Below are positions 34,124-44,225 of a stretch of DNA of 64,000 bases, piece after piece. Positions within the stretch are counted from its first letter, which is position 1; every line of letters starts with the position of its first letter. The DNA comes from Chlamydiota bacterium (GTDB lineage Bacteria > Chlamydiota > Chlamydiia > Chlamydiales > JAAZZY01), in NCBI GenBank assembly GCA_022601335.1, contig JAJACV010000020.1:37893-101892 (forward strand), given 5' to 3'. Both the position numbers and the translations under genes were made by a program. The notes beneath the pieces were generated by a model. The model was given only the letters and a program-made list of their open reading frames with translations, was not told the DNA's origin and did no database searches.

Positions 34124-34959
34124 ATTACTCCTTTCTCCTTCATGTTTTGATTTTGATAGTTTTCTATATACTGATCGGCTCTATCCAAGGCTCGGCTACT
34201 CGGGTATTTCAGCTTTGCTTTATTTACTAATTTTTGTACTAAATCTCCATGTCCACACACAAGCGCTTCTTGGACATATTGGATTAAATCGACTCTTGCC
34301 AGCATAGTATCTTCCTCAAGAATTATATTCAAATTTTCCTTTAGGAGATTTGTTCTTTCTGATGGATCTACCAATAAAAGTGTGAATCTAAAAAGAATCG
34401 TATCTCTGGGATTTAATTGAAGCGCTTCTTTAAAATAATTAAAGGCAAAATTCTTTTGGACTTCTTTTTCTTGAGGTGTTTTACCAAACTTCATTAACTT
34501 CAAATGAACCATTCCTAAAACTCTATAAACCATATAATGATTAGATTGCTTTTGATAGCAATCAAAAAACGCACGCATAAATTTAGAGTAATCACCGACA
34601 AGAGCATGATTAGCCGCTAAAACAAATCCTAAGCCTGGATCATTTTTAGGCGTCTGATAACTATTTGGATAAATCTCTTGCAGTGTTTTTTCTTGACTCT
34701 GAGAAATATCATCTTGTTGTTTTAGAAAAATTTGTAGAGCGTGTTCATAGTGTTCCGTAAATCGAGTTTTCATCTTTTTTTTAGGCGACCTCTCGATAGA
34801 TTTTAAAAATGCTTTTAAACCTTTTTCAATTTCCTGGTCATTTACATAAAGAATAGCTTCTTCGAGAAATGCTTCAGCTTGTTTTAGATTTTCTTCCGCT
34901 TTTAAGCTAAACGCTGCCAAAAGCAAAAAGAGAGGTGTTATCCACAAAATAATACGCAT
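34120..34959 (-). CDS. Exported hypothetical, TPR-like helical protein
   Basis: Signal peptide MRIILWITPLFLLLAAFSLKA, helical repeats; 4-bp overlap with the kinase ORF. Confidence 0.6.
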   Translation of the reverse strand: MRIILWITPLFLLLAAFSLKAEENLKQAEAFLEEAILYVNDQEIEKGLKAFLKSIERSPKKKMKTRFTEHYEHALQIFLKQQDDISQSQEKTLQEIYPNSYQTPKNDPGLGFVLAANHALVGDYSKFMRAFFDCYQKQSNHYMVYRVLGMVHLKLMKFGKTPQEKEVQKNFAFNYFKEALQLNPRDTILFRFTLLLVDPSERTNLLKENLNIILEEDTMLARVDLIQYVQEALVCGHGDLVQKLVNKAKLKYPSSRALDRADQYIENYQNQNMKEKGVI

Positions 34960-35089
34960 ATAATCTAGCCTCTATATTTTTTGGCATTATTCAAAAACGG
35001 CCTTCAAAATTCAATCTAAAGTTTGAAATTGACTGATACTTTGGCACTTGCTATAAATTATTCCCTTTATAAACAAACCAGGTAGAACT

Positions 35090-35737
35090 ATGAGCAAATG
35101 GTCCTTTTGTATTATCATGTTGGCACTTTTATCAATTGGCGATTTAAAAGCTACAACAACGAATAAAGAGGTAAACATTAATAAAGTAGATGAAATTTTA
35201 AAAACAGCTGATTGCTTAGTGGGTCAAGAAGGACTTGAGATTGCTTTTAACAAAATGGCTTTAGAAATGAATCAAGAGCTAAAAGACAAAAACCCTCTTT
35301 TAATCTGTGTCTTGAAAGGTGCCATTTACACTTTTGGCCAACTGATGACACGCCTAGACTTTCCTCTTGAAGTTGACTATATTCATGCGACTCGATACTC
35401 AAAAAACCAAGGACAAAAATTGAAGTGGATAGCACGTCCTCAAAAGTCTCTTGAAGGCAGAGTGGTTGTTTTAGTTGATGATATTATTGACGAAGGAATC
35501 ACCTTGTCTAATCTTATAGAGTTTTGCAAAAATGAAGGAGCTTTAGAAGTTTACTCTGCCGTTTTAGTGGATAAAAATAGAACTAGAGCTGAAACGGGCC
35601 TTCTTAATGCTGATTTTGTGGGTTTAAAGATTCCCAACAAGTTTATTATAGGGGCAGGACTTGATTTTGAGGGTTATTTTAGAAATATGCCCGGGATCTA
35701 CGTGATGCCTTCTGACGCCTCTATTTTATGTATTTAG
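35090..35737 (+). CDS. hpt: Hypoxanthine-guanine phosphoribosyltransferase-like, with N-terminal hydrophobic leader
   Basis: NPLLICVLKGAIYTFGQLMTRL, VVLVDDIIDEGITL PRPP-binding motif. Confidence 0.85.
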   Translation: MSKWSFCIIMLALLSIGDLKATTTNKEVNINKVDEILKTADCLVGQEGLEIAFNKMALEMNQELKDKNPLLICVLKGAIYTFGQLMTRLDFPLEVDYIHATRYSKNQGQKLKWIARPQKSLEGRVVVLVDDIIDEGITLSNLIEFCKNEGALEVYSAVLVDKNRTRAETGLLNADFVGLKIPNKFIIGAGLDFEGYFRNMPGIYVMPSDASILCI

Positions 35738-35762
35738 AGCTCGGCACTCATTTACATCTAAC

Positions 35763-35788
35763 AAACAGCAGCTTAAAGCTGCTGTTTT
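35763..35788 (+). terminator. Rho-independent terminator-like hairpin
   Basis: AAACAGCAGCTT-A-AAGCTGCTGTTTT just downstream of hpt. Confidence 0.7.
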
Positions 35789-36322
35789 CATATAAATCAA
35801 AATGAAGCAACTTCCCCCTTCGAAGATTCCAAATCTAAATTCTAGCTTATGAATCTACTGGTATTTTTTAACCGATGAAAAAGCTTATAGCTACCGCGGA
35901 GTATAAGCACGCTGCTTGAGCTGGTAAAGAATAACTAAAAGGCATTATTGATTAAAAACTCATGGGCACTATCCGATTATAAACTCCAAAGGGGCAGCAG
36001 AGCTGTCTGAGCTCTTTTCATCAATGACTAGAGCTACTGTCATCTCTTGGTTATCGACTTAGCTGATTAAGTCATTAGCTCATATTTTCCTGAAAAAAAT
36101 TATTTATGCACTACCCATAAAGGACTTTCTCTCCTTTAAACTTTTTATTTTACATTTATTCTTCAATCCCAATAATGGCCCCATAATCTGCTATTTTTCG
36201 CTTAAAAATGGTTAATTAAATTTATGTTTACTACTTGGAATTATTAATAATATATTGTATACTGACCCTATAAGTGGGGTTCCCTTTAAAAATTAACTAA
36301 CTGTCAAATTAAACAAGGTATT

Positions 36323-38710
36323 ATGAACAAAAAATCTTTATTTTTTCTATGTGTTCTTTCTGGTGCGATGCTTATTACGAACCTATTTTTTAAGCCGACT
36401 AGAAAAGCTGAAAAAGCGCCTCAAGCAATAGAACAGCAGGTTGCAAAAAATAGATCTTTTGAATCAGAAATAGCGACACGTGCCGAACTTCCTCTTGTAG
36501 AGATCTACAAAGATGCAGAGGGGAAAAACTACTTAACTTCAGGAGTTGAATCTAACGGTCAGATTTTAACACTCGCATGGCAAGATAGCCTCCCTGAAAA
36601 AGTTTATTTTAAGAAAAGTTATTCATCCTTTCCATTAGAGCAAGCAACTCCTAATTTAAAAGACGCTTCTCTTAATGATCCTATTCTTCTTTCTAAAAAT
36701 TCTGAGAAGGGAAAATTGGAAGCGAGTGAGCTTCCAAATACAGGATCTCATACAGTACAAATTATTAAACTAAAGCCCTTTCAAAATAGTGTTGATGTCA
36801 CCGCCGCTCGCTATGTCAATGGCCAGCTCACACTTCCATCTGATATCAAGCTAAACAATAACGCTCTTGCTGTTGCTAAAACAGCCTCCGGTGAATTTGA
36901 GCCTGTGGGTGTGTTTGTACAAAGTGAAAATCGTCTTGTAGGTGTTAAGAATTTTTTAAATTTAAAATCTCAAGTCAATATCCATAAATACTACAGTCCT
37001 ATTCGCACAACGGATGAAAAGTTTTATATTTTAGAGAATGAAAATCAGCAAATTGTCTTCTCTAATTACGGTGGAGCTGTTGCGGAAATTAACCTTCCTT
37101 TCCAGGACTCTGATCATAGTAAAAGTAAAGTACACGCTGTAGAACTTGACGAAAAGCTTAAGGAGAGACAATCTCCTCACTCTTTATTTCCAGCTCACGA
37201 CTACTATACTCCAGATGGAACAGGAACTAAGTCTCCTAAGTCTGGGGGGTATTACCCACTTATTAGACGCCATGTGGATGCAGGGCATGATTCTGCTCGT
37301 TATTATGCCTTCAATTTAGTGTCAGATACACCAGAAGTTTCAGAACTTACTTTTAAAATGACTCACTTTGACTCTAATCAGATTGTTTTTGAGTCGAACC
37401 AAAATCACAGAAAGATCACTAAAACCTTTACACTGGACCCTTCTTCTCCCTATGGGATAGATTTAAAGGTAAAAGTTGAGGGAGATACTTCTAACCTATG
37501 GTTAACAACAGGCGTTCCTGAAGTTGAATTGATTTCGAATATGCAGTCCCCTATTTTAAAGCATAGAGAACATGGGTTAAAAAAGGCCGAAATTTCAAAG
37601 GACAAACTGCCTAAAGCAAGCAATGAAAACACAACAGCTACTTTAGATTGGGTTTCAAACTCAAACGGTTTTTTCACTGTCCTTATGGATCCGCAGCAAA
37701 CATCATTAGAGCCTGGCTACAAGGTCAATAAAGTAAAAAGCTCTCAGATGCCAACTCGAATTCACTCTCTACCTATAGGCTCTAAGGTTAAAAACACAGA
37801 TGGCTATGAGTATTTGGTTCCTCTTAAAACGACTCACGATGAAGCTCACTTTAAAATTTTTGCAGGGCCTTTGGATAAGAATCTTCTCATCCAAGCAGAC
37901 AAGCTCAATGCAAAACCTTCTAACTATTTAGGAGCTCAATCTTACAATGGTTTTTTAACTGTCATCTCTGAGCCAGTTGCAAAATTCTTATTTATCTTGT
38001 TGAATATGTTCCACAAGATCACGAGTTCTTGGGGTCTTTCTATTATCTTCCTGACCATACTTTTGAGACTTATCTTATATCCTCTTAATGCATGGTCTAT
38101 CAAAGCAATGAGAAAGAACCAGGAAATAGCTCCTGAAGTCAGTGCTATACAGAAAAAATACAAGAACAATCCAAAGCAGTCTCAGATGGAGATTATGGCT
38201 CTTTATCGCAAAAGAAAAGTGAATCCGTTTACGGGTTGTCTTCCTGTGTTAATACAGATGCCTTTTTTGATTGGTATGTTTAGCCTACTTAGATCGGCCT
38301 TCGTTCTTAGAGGAGTTCCTTTCATTCAGGGTTGGATTACCAATCTAACTGCTCCAGATGTCCTTTTTACTTGGAAGCAAGCGATTCCTTTCTTTGGAAA
38401 TGAATTTCACCTTCTTCCTCTTATCTCTTTAGTGATGGTTTGGATTCAGCAAAAAGTTTCAACTCCGCCTGTCGATAAAAGCAATATGACAGATCAGCAG
38501 AAGCAGCAAAAGCTCATGGGTTACTCCATGATGTTAATTGTCACGCTTTTCTGCTACAATTTTCCGTCGGGGTTAAACTTATACTTTATATCTTCTACTT
38601 TGTTGGGTATTTTACAGCAGTGGATTACCAATAAATTGCTAGACAAGCAAAAGAACAAACCGACGATTATAAAGAAGAACAAAGCCTTACTAAAAGAAGA
38701 AAAGGCATAA
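36323..38710 (+). CDS. yidC: Membrane protein insertase YidC/OxaA
   Basis: WGLSIIFLTILLRLILYPLNAWSIKAMRKNQEIAPEVSAIQKKYKNNPKQ; N-terminal TM; large periplasmic domain. Confidence 0.95.
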   Translation: MNKKSLFFLCVLSGAMLITNLFFKPTRKAEKAPQAIEQQVAKNRSFESEIATRAELPLVEIYKDAEGKNYLTSGVESNGQILTLAWQDSLPEKVYFKKSYSSFPLEQATPNLKDASLNDPILLSKNSEKGKLEASELPNTGSHTVQIIKLKPFQNSVDVTAARYVNGQLTLPSDIKLNNNALAVAKTASGEFEPVGVFVQSENRLVGVKNFLNLKSQVNIHKYYSPIRTTDEKFYILENENQQIVFSNYGGAVAEINLPFQDSDHSKSKVHAVELDEKLKERQSPHSLFPAHDYYTPDGTGTKSPKSGGYYPLIRRHVDAGHDSARYYAFNLVSDTPEVSELTFKMTHFDSNQIVFESNQNHRKITKTFTLDPSSPYGIDLKVKVEGDTSNLWLTTGVPEVELISNMQSPILKHREHGLKKAEISKDKLPKASNENTTATLDWVSNSNGFFTVLMDPQQTSLEPGYKVNKVKSSQMPTRIHSLPIGSKVKNTDGYEYLVPLKTTHDEAHFKIFAGPLDKNLLIQADKLNAKPSNYLGAQSYNGFLTVISEPVAKFLFILLNMFHKITSSWGLSIIFLTILLRLILYPLNAWSIKAMRKNQEIAPEVSAIQKKYKNNPKQSQMEIMALYRKRKVNPFTGCLPVLIQMPFLIGMFSLLRSAFVLRGVPFIQGWITNLTAPDVLFTWKQAIPFFGNEFHLLPLISLVMVWIQQKVSTPPVDKSNMTDQQKQQKLMGYSMMLIVTLFCYNFPSGLNLYFISSTLLGILQQWITNKLLDKQKNKPTIIKKNKALLKEEKA

Positions 38711-38729
38711 GCTTAAAACGACAGGTAAT

Positions 38730-40118
38730 ATGCGTTCTTGGAATGAATTTCTTATTAAGAAAGAAGCAACGCTTGGAAAAGAAACTGTAGATAAGTGGCT
38801 AAAAGGTTTTAAGGTTTTAAATTACGATGCGGCCAATCTTTATTTAGAGGCATCTGACACTTTCCAAGCTCAATGGTTTGATGAGTATATTCGACCCTCG
38901 ATAAAAGACGATTTTCGCAATGAGAATAATCGTCCCATTAAAGTACATATTCAAGTAGCGAATAAATCAAGCCAACGCCCTGAAGTTAAGCATCCAGAGC
39001 TCAGTGATCAATATAGACCTTTTCAAGACCCCTTAGATCCTTTAAATACTCTTGAGAATTTTGTTCAAACAGATCAGAACAAAATTCTTTTAAGCCTTCT
39101 TTCTGATTTTGCCACTTTTTCTAAAGATTCTACTCCACATTACAATCCTATTTATATTTATGGCCCACGCGGTGTGGGTAAAACGCATCTTTTGCAATCT
39201 GTCGCTCATTTAATGAAGGCTCGGGAACTCAATGTTCTTTATGTGCGTCTTAAAACATTCATGCAAAATATGGTTAAAGGAATTAAGGCATCAAAGATGT
39301 CAGAATTCAGAAAGCTTTATCGCGATGTGGATGCCTTAATTATTGATGACATTGAAGATTTGTCTCACAAAAATGCGACTCAAGAAGAGTTATTTCACAC
39401 CTTTAACGCCCTTCATATTGAGGGAAAGCAAATTATTTTAAGTTCGAATTGCAATCCCCAGCAATTGAAAGCGATTGAACCGAGACTGATGAGTCGTTTT
39501 GAGTGGGGTATTGTTTTACCTTTAAACCCTCCAAAGGAAATCGACCTTAAGAAAATTCTGAACGCTAAACTTCAGCATTTCAACTTCCCCTTAGACCCGC
39601 ATGCAAAAGACTTCTTAGTGAAGCGTTTTTCTAAGAATCCCCAGGTACTACAAAGAGCTTTGAGTGCTTTGATTTTGAGAGCTCATTTAAAACTTCCTCA
39701 AGGAAAAAAGCTCCGGTCTAGTTACATTAATATAGAATCTATTGAGCTACTACTCTCTGATTTACTTCAAGAGCAAGCGGATGAAAAAGTAACTACAGAT
39801 CGCATTATAGAAAAGGTAGCTCATTATTTTGGCATTAAACGACAAGATATTTTGGGCAAATCCCAAAGCAGAGAATGCGCCCTTCCAAGGCAAATTTCGA
39901 TGTATTTCTGTCGTGAAATTCTCAAAATGCCTTTTATGCAAATAGGTCGTTTTTTTTCAAGAGATCACTCTACTGTGATGTCGAGTGTGAAACAAATACA
40001 AAAGGCGATTCACAGTGCGGAAGGAGATACATCTAAAGTGGTTCTTGCCTTGCAAGAAGCTATCATGCCCTACCAAAAGAGCTCCCCTTTTTTCAAGGTG
40101 AGAGAACCTGTAAAATAA
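38730..40118 (+). CDS. dnaA: DnaA-family replication initiator (paralog)
   Basis: YIYGPRGVGKTHLLQSVAH Walker A, ALIIDDIEDLS Walker B, C-terminal GRFFSRDHSTVMSSVKQI DnaA box-binding signature. Confidence 0.92.
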   Translation: MRSWNEFLIKKEATLGKETVDKWLKGFKVLNYDAANLYLEASDTFQAQWFDEYIRPSIKDDFRNENNRPIKVHIQVANKSSQRPEVKHPELSDQYRPFQDPLDPLNTLENFVQTDQNKILLSLLSDFATFSKDSTPHYNPIYIYGPRGVGKTHLLQSVAHLMKARELNVLYVRLKTFMQNMVKGIKASKMSEFRKLYRDVDALIIDDIEDLSHKNATQEELFHTFNALHIEGKQIILSSNCNPQQLKAIEPRLMSRFEWGIVLPLNPPKEIDLKKILNAKLQHFNFPLDPHAKDFLVKRFSKNPQVLQRALSALILRAHLKLPQGKKLRSSYINIESIELLLSDLLQEQADEKVTTDRIIEKVAHYFGIKRQDILGKSQSRECALPRQISMYFCREILKMPFMQIGRFFSRDHSTVMSSVKQIQKAIHSAEGDTSKVVLALQEAIMPYQKSSPFFKVREPVK

Positions 40119-40442
40119 TTAACTAATGAGAGTCAGAGGACCTAAGCGAGTAGGTCTTAATATGGCCGCTTTATTAAGCGTTTCGTAGGCTTCTTGCCCT
40201 AGACGCTCTACATGGGCTTTTTCAGGTTGATAGCTATGTGGTTTGTCAAACGTTAAGGCCAAGCCCTCAGCTTGCTCTAAAATGGCTCTGAAGAGCAATT
40301 TATCGAACAAATTCGATCCTTTTTTAAGACCATCCACATAAAAGTTATGATCAGCCAGGTTCTTTTGAATTTTGGCTCGACGAGATGAGGCTAGTTTACT
40401 CAATAGCTTCTCATATTTGCTGTTTTTATTTTCTTCACTCAT
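40119..40442 (-). CDS. Conserved chlamydial hypothetical protein
   Basis: 107-aa ORF, convergent with dnaA; position matches a small ORF after dnaA in Chlamydia. Confidence 0.6.
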   Translation of the reverse strand: MSEENKNSKYEKLLSKLASSRRAKIQKNLADHNFYVDGLKKGSNLFDKLLFRAILEQAEGLALTFDKPHSYQPEKAHVERLGQEAYETLNKAAILRPTRLGPLTLIS

Positions 40443-40535
40443 AACTTATAACCAGTTCTTTACATCTTTAATTATAGCATATACAATGATATTTTTAAAG
40501 ATTTTTTAAATAGTTAACTAGTAGGGTTTTAAATA

Positions 40536-40919
40536 ATGAATAAAGAGATTCACACAGATCATGCTCCAAAAGCTATTGGTCCTTATTCACAGGCTATTCA
40601 ATCAGGTCCTTTCTTATTCGTGTCAGGGCAGATTCCATTGGACCCTGTGACGGGCGTGATTCAGGGAGAGAGTATTGAGGAGCAAACAGAGCTTGTTTTA
40701 AAGCATCTCTCGGCGATTCTTGAGCAAGCGCAGCTCACCTTAAAGAATGTGGTTAAAACTGAGATTTTTTTAAGTAATATGGAGGATTTTCAGGCGATGA
40801 ATAAGGTATACGAGACTTCTTTTTGTCAGGATCCAAAACCTGCTAGGCAAGCTATTGAAGCTTCACGGCTTCCGAAGGGGGCTAAAGTAGAGATTTCTTG
40901 TATTGCTGCTTTTTCTTAA
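40536..40919 (+). CDS. ridA: RidA/YjgF family enamine/imine deaminase
   Basis: APKAIGPYSQAIQSGPFLFVSGQIPLDP, RQAIEASRLPKGAKVEI. Confidence 0.93.
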   Translation: MNKEIHTDHAPKAIGPYSQAIQSGPFLFVSGQIPLDPVTGVIQGESIEEQTELVLKHLSAILEQAQLTLKNVVKTEIFLSNMEDFQAMNKVYETSFCQDPKPARQAIEASRLPKGAKVEISCIAAFS

Positions 40920-41922
40920 AGGTGAGCAATATAGTTATTCCGGCTAAAATAAAGGGAAGACTGAGGTACTGCCCCATTCTCAGTCCTTTAAAAATCGGCA
41001 AAACGACTCCTTGAGGTTCTTTTAAGAATTCTATTCCGAACCTAAATGAGAATAAGGTGATTAAAAAGATAGCAGCAAAAAGTCCATGACCCGTAGGTAC
41101 TTTATTTTTCTTCCAAAGAAGCCACAAAGAGAGGCCGATAAAGAGATAAAAGAAGGCTTCATAGAGTTGTACGGGATGTCTTGGAATAGGAGGAAGTCCT
41201 TCGAAGGCATTCAAAAAAATCACAGCCCAAGGCAACTTACTTGCTAAACCTACAATCTCTTGATTGACAAAGTTTCCCATGCGGATAAAAAAAGCAAAAA
41301 AGCCAGACATAATGGTCAACACATCTAGAAGGTGGAGGTAGGAAAAGTTCAGTGTTGTCTTTGCTATACGCTTAACAAACAGAAAAAGGGCCATTAAAAT
41401 ACCGATACACGCTCCGTGAGAGGCAAGTCCTCCTTCCCAAATTTTAAAGATATCCAATGGATTTTCTCGAAAAAAGGGCCATCCATAAAAAAAGACATAA
41501 CCGAGTCTAGCTCCGACAATAACACCCACGATGAGATAGCCTGTCATGCTGTCTAAAAATTGATCTGAATCTTTGATAAAAGGTAGAATTTTAGAACGAT
41601 AAAATGAATAAGGTAGTTTTTTTGTCTTGATAGAGAGTGCTAGAGCTTGTAAACAAGAATTTTGATCTTCTGAATCAGGTAGAACATGCGGATATTTTGT
41701 TAACTTGGCTCTTAACGCGGCCCATTGGACATCCTTTGATGCATCTAGAGAAATTTTTGATAAAATTTCGACAGCTAAAATAGCTTTTAAAATAAAATAG
41801 CTCACTAAGAATCCAAGTGCAAATAAAACGCCATACCAAACGACAGGATGGTCAAAGTAGGGAACATAAAAAACGACCCTATTAGGATTCCAGAGAAGAT
41901 AACTTAGGCTACTGTGTAACAT
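40882..41922 (-). CDS. lgt: Prolipoprotein diacylglyceryl transferase, with internal insertion
   Basis: VWYGVLFALGF, VGARLGYVFFY, IWEGGLASHGACIG, RMGNFVNQEIVG, HPVQLYEAFFYL. Confidence 0.93.
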   Translation of the reverse strand: MLHSSLSYLLWNPNRVVFYVPYFDHPVVWYGVLFALGFLVSYFILKAILAVEILSKISLDASKDVQWAALRAKLTKYPHVLPDSEDQNSCLQALALSIKTKKLPYSFYRSKILPFIKDSDQFLDSMTGYLIVGVIVGARLGYVFFYGWPFFRENPLDIFKIWEGGLASHGACIGILMALFLFVKRIAKTTLNFSYLHLLDVLTIMSGFFAFFIRMGNFVNQEIVGLASKLPWAVIFLNAFEGLPPIPRHPVQLYEAFFYLFIGLSLWLLWKKNKVPTGHGLFAAIFLITLFSFRFGIEFLKEPQGVVLPIFKGLRMGQYLSLPFILAGITILLTFKKKQQYKKSLL

Positions 41923-42343
41923 GTATAAAATTAATTTGTATTCGGTTGGTAAAAATAAAGAAAAGTGGTTGCAAGACGCGCTAGAGCTGTATCAAGGGCG
42001 TCTTTCTTCTCAAATCAAGCTTAAGTTTATTTGGTCTAAAAATTCTAATCAACTCCTTAAATTTCTAGAAAATGAAAAAAAAATTATTTGTTTTGATCCT
42101 GTTGGCTTTTCATTTACCTCCGAAAAATTTTCTAGCTATTTGTTTAAAGCTTTAGAGGAAGGAGGGACTCAATTAGCTTTAGTGATAGGAGAAGCTCAAG
42201 GGCTCCCTGAAGCGTTAAAAAAGCACCCTGCTATTAGTTTATCGAAGATGGTATTCACGCACCAGATGGCTCGTCTTATTGTTGCTGAACAAATTTATAG
42301 GGCGCTTGCGATCAAAGAGGGTCTTCCCTATCACTTATCTTGA
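41921..42343 (+). CDS. rlmH: 23S rRNA (pseudouridine1915-N3)-methyltransferase
   Basis: INLYSVGKNKEKWLQDALELYQGRL, LVIGEAQGLPE, HQMARLIVAEQIYRALAI. Confidence 0.92.
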   Translation: MYKINLYSVGKNKEKWLQDALELYQGRLSSQIKLKFIWSKNSNQLLKFLENEKKIICFDPVGFSFTSEKFSSYLFKALEEGGTQLALVIGEAQGLPEALKKHPAISLSKMVFTHQMARLIVAEQIYRALAIKEGLPYHLS

Positions 42344-42843
42344 GCAAGCACTCCCCTTTTCTCAGCCCATGCATATTTGAAATAACTAAAGGCGCCTTTT
42401 AGTAAAGCGGATCCAATAGCTAAATCAATCGCTCCATGAATATCTCCTGGAAGTTTCAACCAGCGAATGAAGAAACCTAAACACATCATGAACAAAAGTA
42501 ACACATAGTACTTGCGAGTGTAGAGGTTTTTAAGTTCTGCAGGGTTTGGGTAACCTAGTATTTTTTGAACTCCGGAGCGCACTGATTTGTTGAGTACGAA
42601 GTGCCCTTTTACATAGCCAATTAGAATACAGCCGATGATAAGAGCTGCCATAGCTTGCTCAGGTCTTGGAAAAACTAATGCAAGAGATTTAAAAAGTGAG
42701 AAAGAAGGAGAAATAACTATTTCATCCCAAAAACGAAGGGTATCCATCATATGATGCATACCTAATGTCATTAACATGACTCCGATAACAGTCCAAACGA
42801 GTCCAGAAAGTACGATCAATATAAAATGGCTACACTTAAACAT
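42331..42843 (-). CDS. Conserved membrane protein
   Basis: Several hydrophobic segments; no enzyme motif. Confidence 0.65.
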   Translation of the reverse strand: MFKCSHFILIVLSGLVWTVIGVMLMTLGMHHMMDTLRFWDEIVISPSFSLFKSLALVFPRPEQAMAALIIGCILIGYVKGHFVLNKSVRSGVQKILGYPNPAELKNLYTRKYYVLLLFMMCLGFFIRWLKLPGDIHGAIDLAIGSALLKGAFSYFKYAWAEKRGVLAQDK

Positions 42844-43184
42844 TTTTGTCCTCTTCCATATAAGTTTTTTTTAACATAGCTAAAGGGATAGATATTTGCA
42901 AGCGAGAGATCTCAATTAATCAAACTTAAAGTTTACACATGTATGTGCCATTGCGGTTATGCTTGGAACAAAGTAAAACTATGAGTTAAGAGAGAGAAGA
43001 AGTTCTGAAGCTTAAAAGCAGATAGAGAAAATTCTCTATTTAGTTAGATCTAACGGGAGTATGCATCTCTATTAAAGTAATACTAGCGTGAGAAAACTCA
43101 ATCTACTATAAAGAAAATTTTAAATTGACTTAATAATTAGAGCTTTTGATCTGTGAACTTTAAGAGCTAAGGTAGTTTTTTTTT

Positions 43185-44225
43185 ATGAATGTATCTCTCA
43201 TTTTTGTACGTATTTTCTTTATTTTAGTAAGTATGATCTTTGTAACAGTCTATACAACGCATGTTTTCTTAGGTCCGATTGGGTTGATCTCAGGTCCTAT
43301 CATTGGGTTTATATTTGGTATCTTACTCGTTTCATTAGAAGCCTTATTTAAACGTTTTAATCTACGTTCTTTCAATATAGCTCTCTTAGGTCTTTTTTTT
43401 GGCTATTTAATGGGTCAAGCTCTTGTTCTTATTTTGGATGGGGTTCTAAAATTAATTTACTCTCATACCTTGCACACCCAGCTCGTTGAGATGATTGAAA
43501 TCGCTCTCTTTCTTGTTGGCATTTACCTGGGTCTTATTCTCACTCTCAGAGCGTCAGAGGAGCTGTACTTTAGTATTCCTTTTGTAAAATTTTCTACTAT
43601 TAAGGAAAAGAAAAGAGACATTTTAATTGATAAATCGGCTCTTTCGGATTCTAGGGTTATAGACTTAGCGATGTCAGGTCTTATTGACTTTCATCTCGTT
43701 ATACCGAGGTTTTTAATACGCGAGCTTTACGCTCAAATAGAGTCCTCTGATGAATCATTGAAACTGAATGCCAAAAAGGCATTAGACAGCTTAAAAAAGC
43801 TAGAAGAGCACGAGGAAGTTGGATTAAGGTTTAACGATACAGATTTTCCTGAAGTAAAAGAGAGCAGCATAAAACTGATTCGTCTCTCTCGTTTGATTGA
43901 TGCTAATATTCTAACAGCTGACATAAGTAAAATTCACATGTCAAAAGTTGAAGATGTCCGCATTATCAACCTACACACGCTCTCATCAGCCATGAAACCG
44001 CTAACGGAATCTGGAGAAGTGATTATAATAAAGATGCAGCGATCTGGAAAAGAGCCTGATCAGGGAGTGGGTTACTTAGAAGATGGAACAATGATTGTCG
44101 TCAATGGAGGCGGAGCTTTTATTGGAAGAGAGATAGAGGCGAATGTCTTATCTGTTAAGCACACATCTTCAGGCCGTATGATTTTCTGCAATCTTAGTGA
44201 GCGTTTTAAAAAAGGATCGGCTTAA
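43185..44225 (+). CDS. Membrane-anchored PIN/TRAM domain protein (YacL-like)
   Basis: N-terminal TMs, DILIDKSALSDSRVIDLAMSGLID PIN domain, C-terminal TRAM-like QGVGYLEDGTMIVVNGG. Confidence 0.85.
   Translation: MNVSLIFVRIFFILVSMIFVTVYTTHVFLGPIGLISGPIIGFIFGILLVSLEALFKRFNLRSFNIALLGLFFGYLMGQALVLILDGVLKLIYSHTLHTQLVEMIEIALFLVGIYLGLILTLRASEELYFSIPFVKFSTIKEKKRDILIDKSALSDSRVIDLAMSGLIDFHLVIPRFLIRELYAQIESSDESLKLNAKKALDSLKKLEEHEEVGLRFNDTDFPEVKESSIKLIRLSRLIDANILTADISKIHMSKVEDVRIINLHTLSSAMKPLTESGEVIIIKMQRSGKEPDQGVGYLEDGTMIVVNGGGAFIGREIEANVLSVKHTSSGRMIFCNLSERFKKGSA

Noticed and set aside
35930-36060. Possible decayed transposase in the hpt-yidC gap
   Set aside because: Only short peptide fragments interrupted by stops; I could not match them to a transposase family
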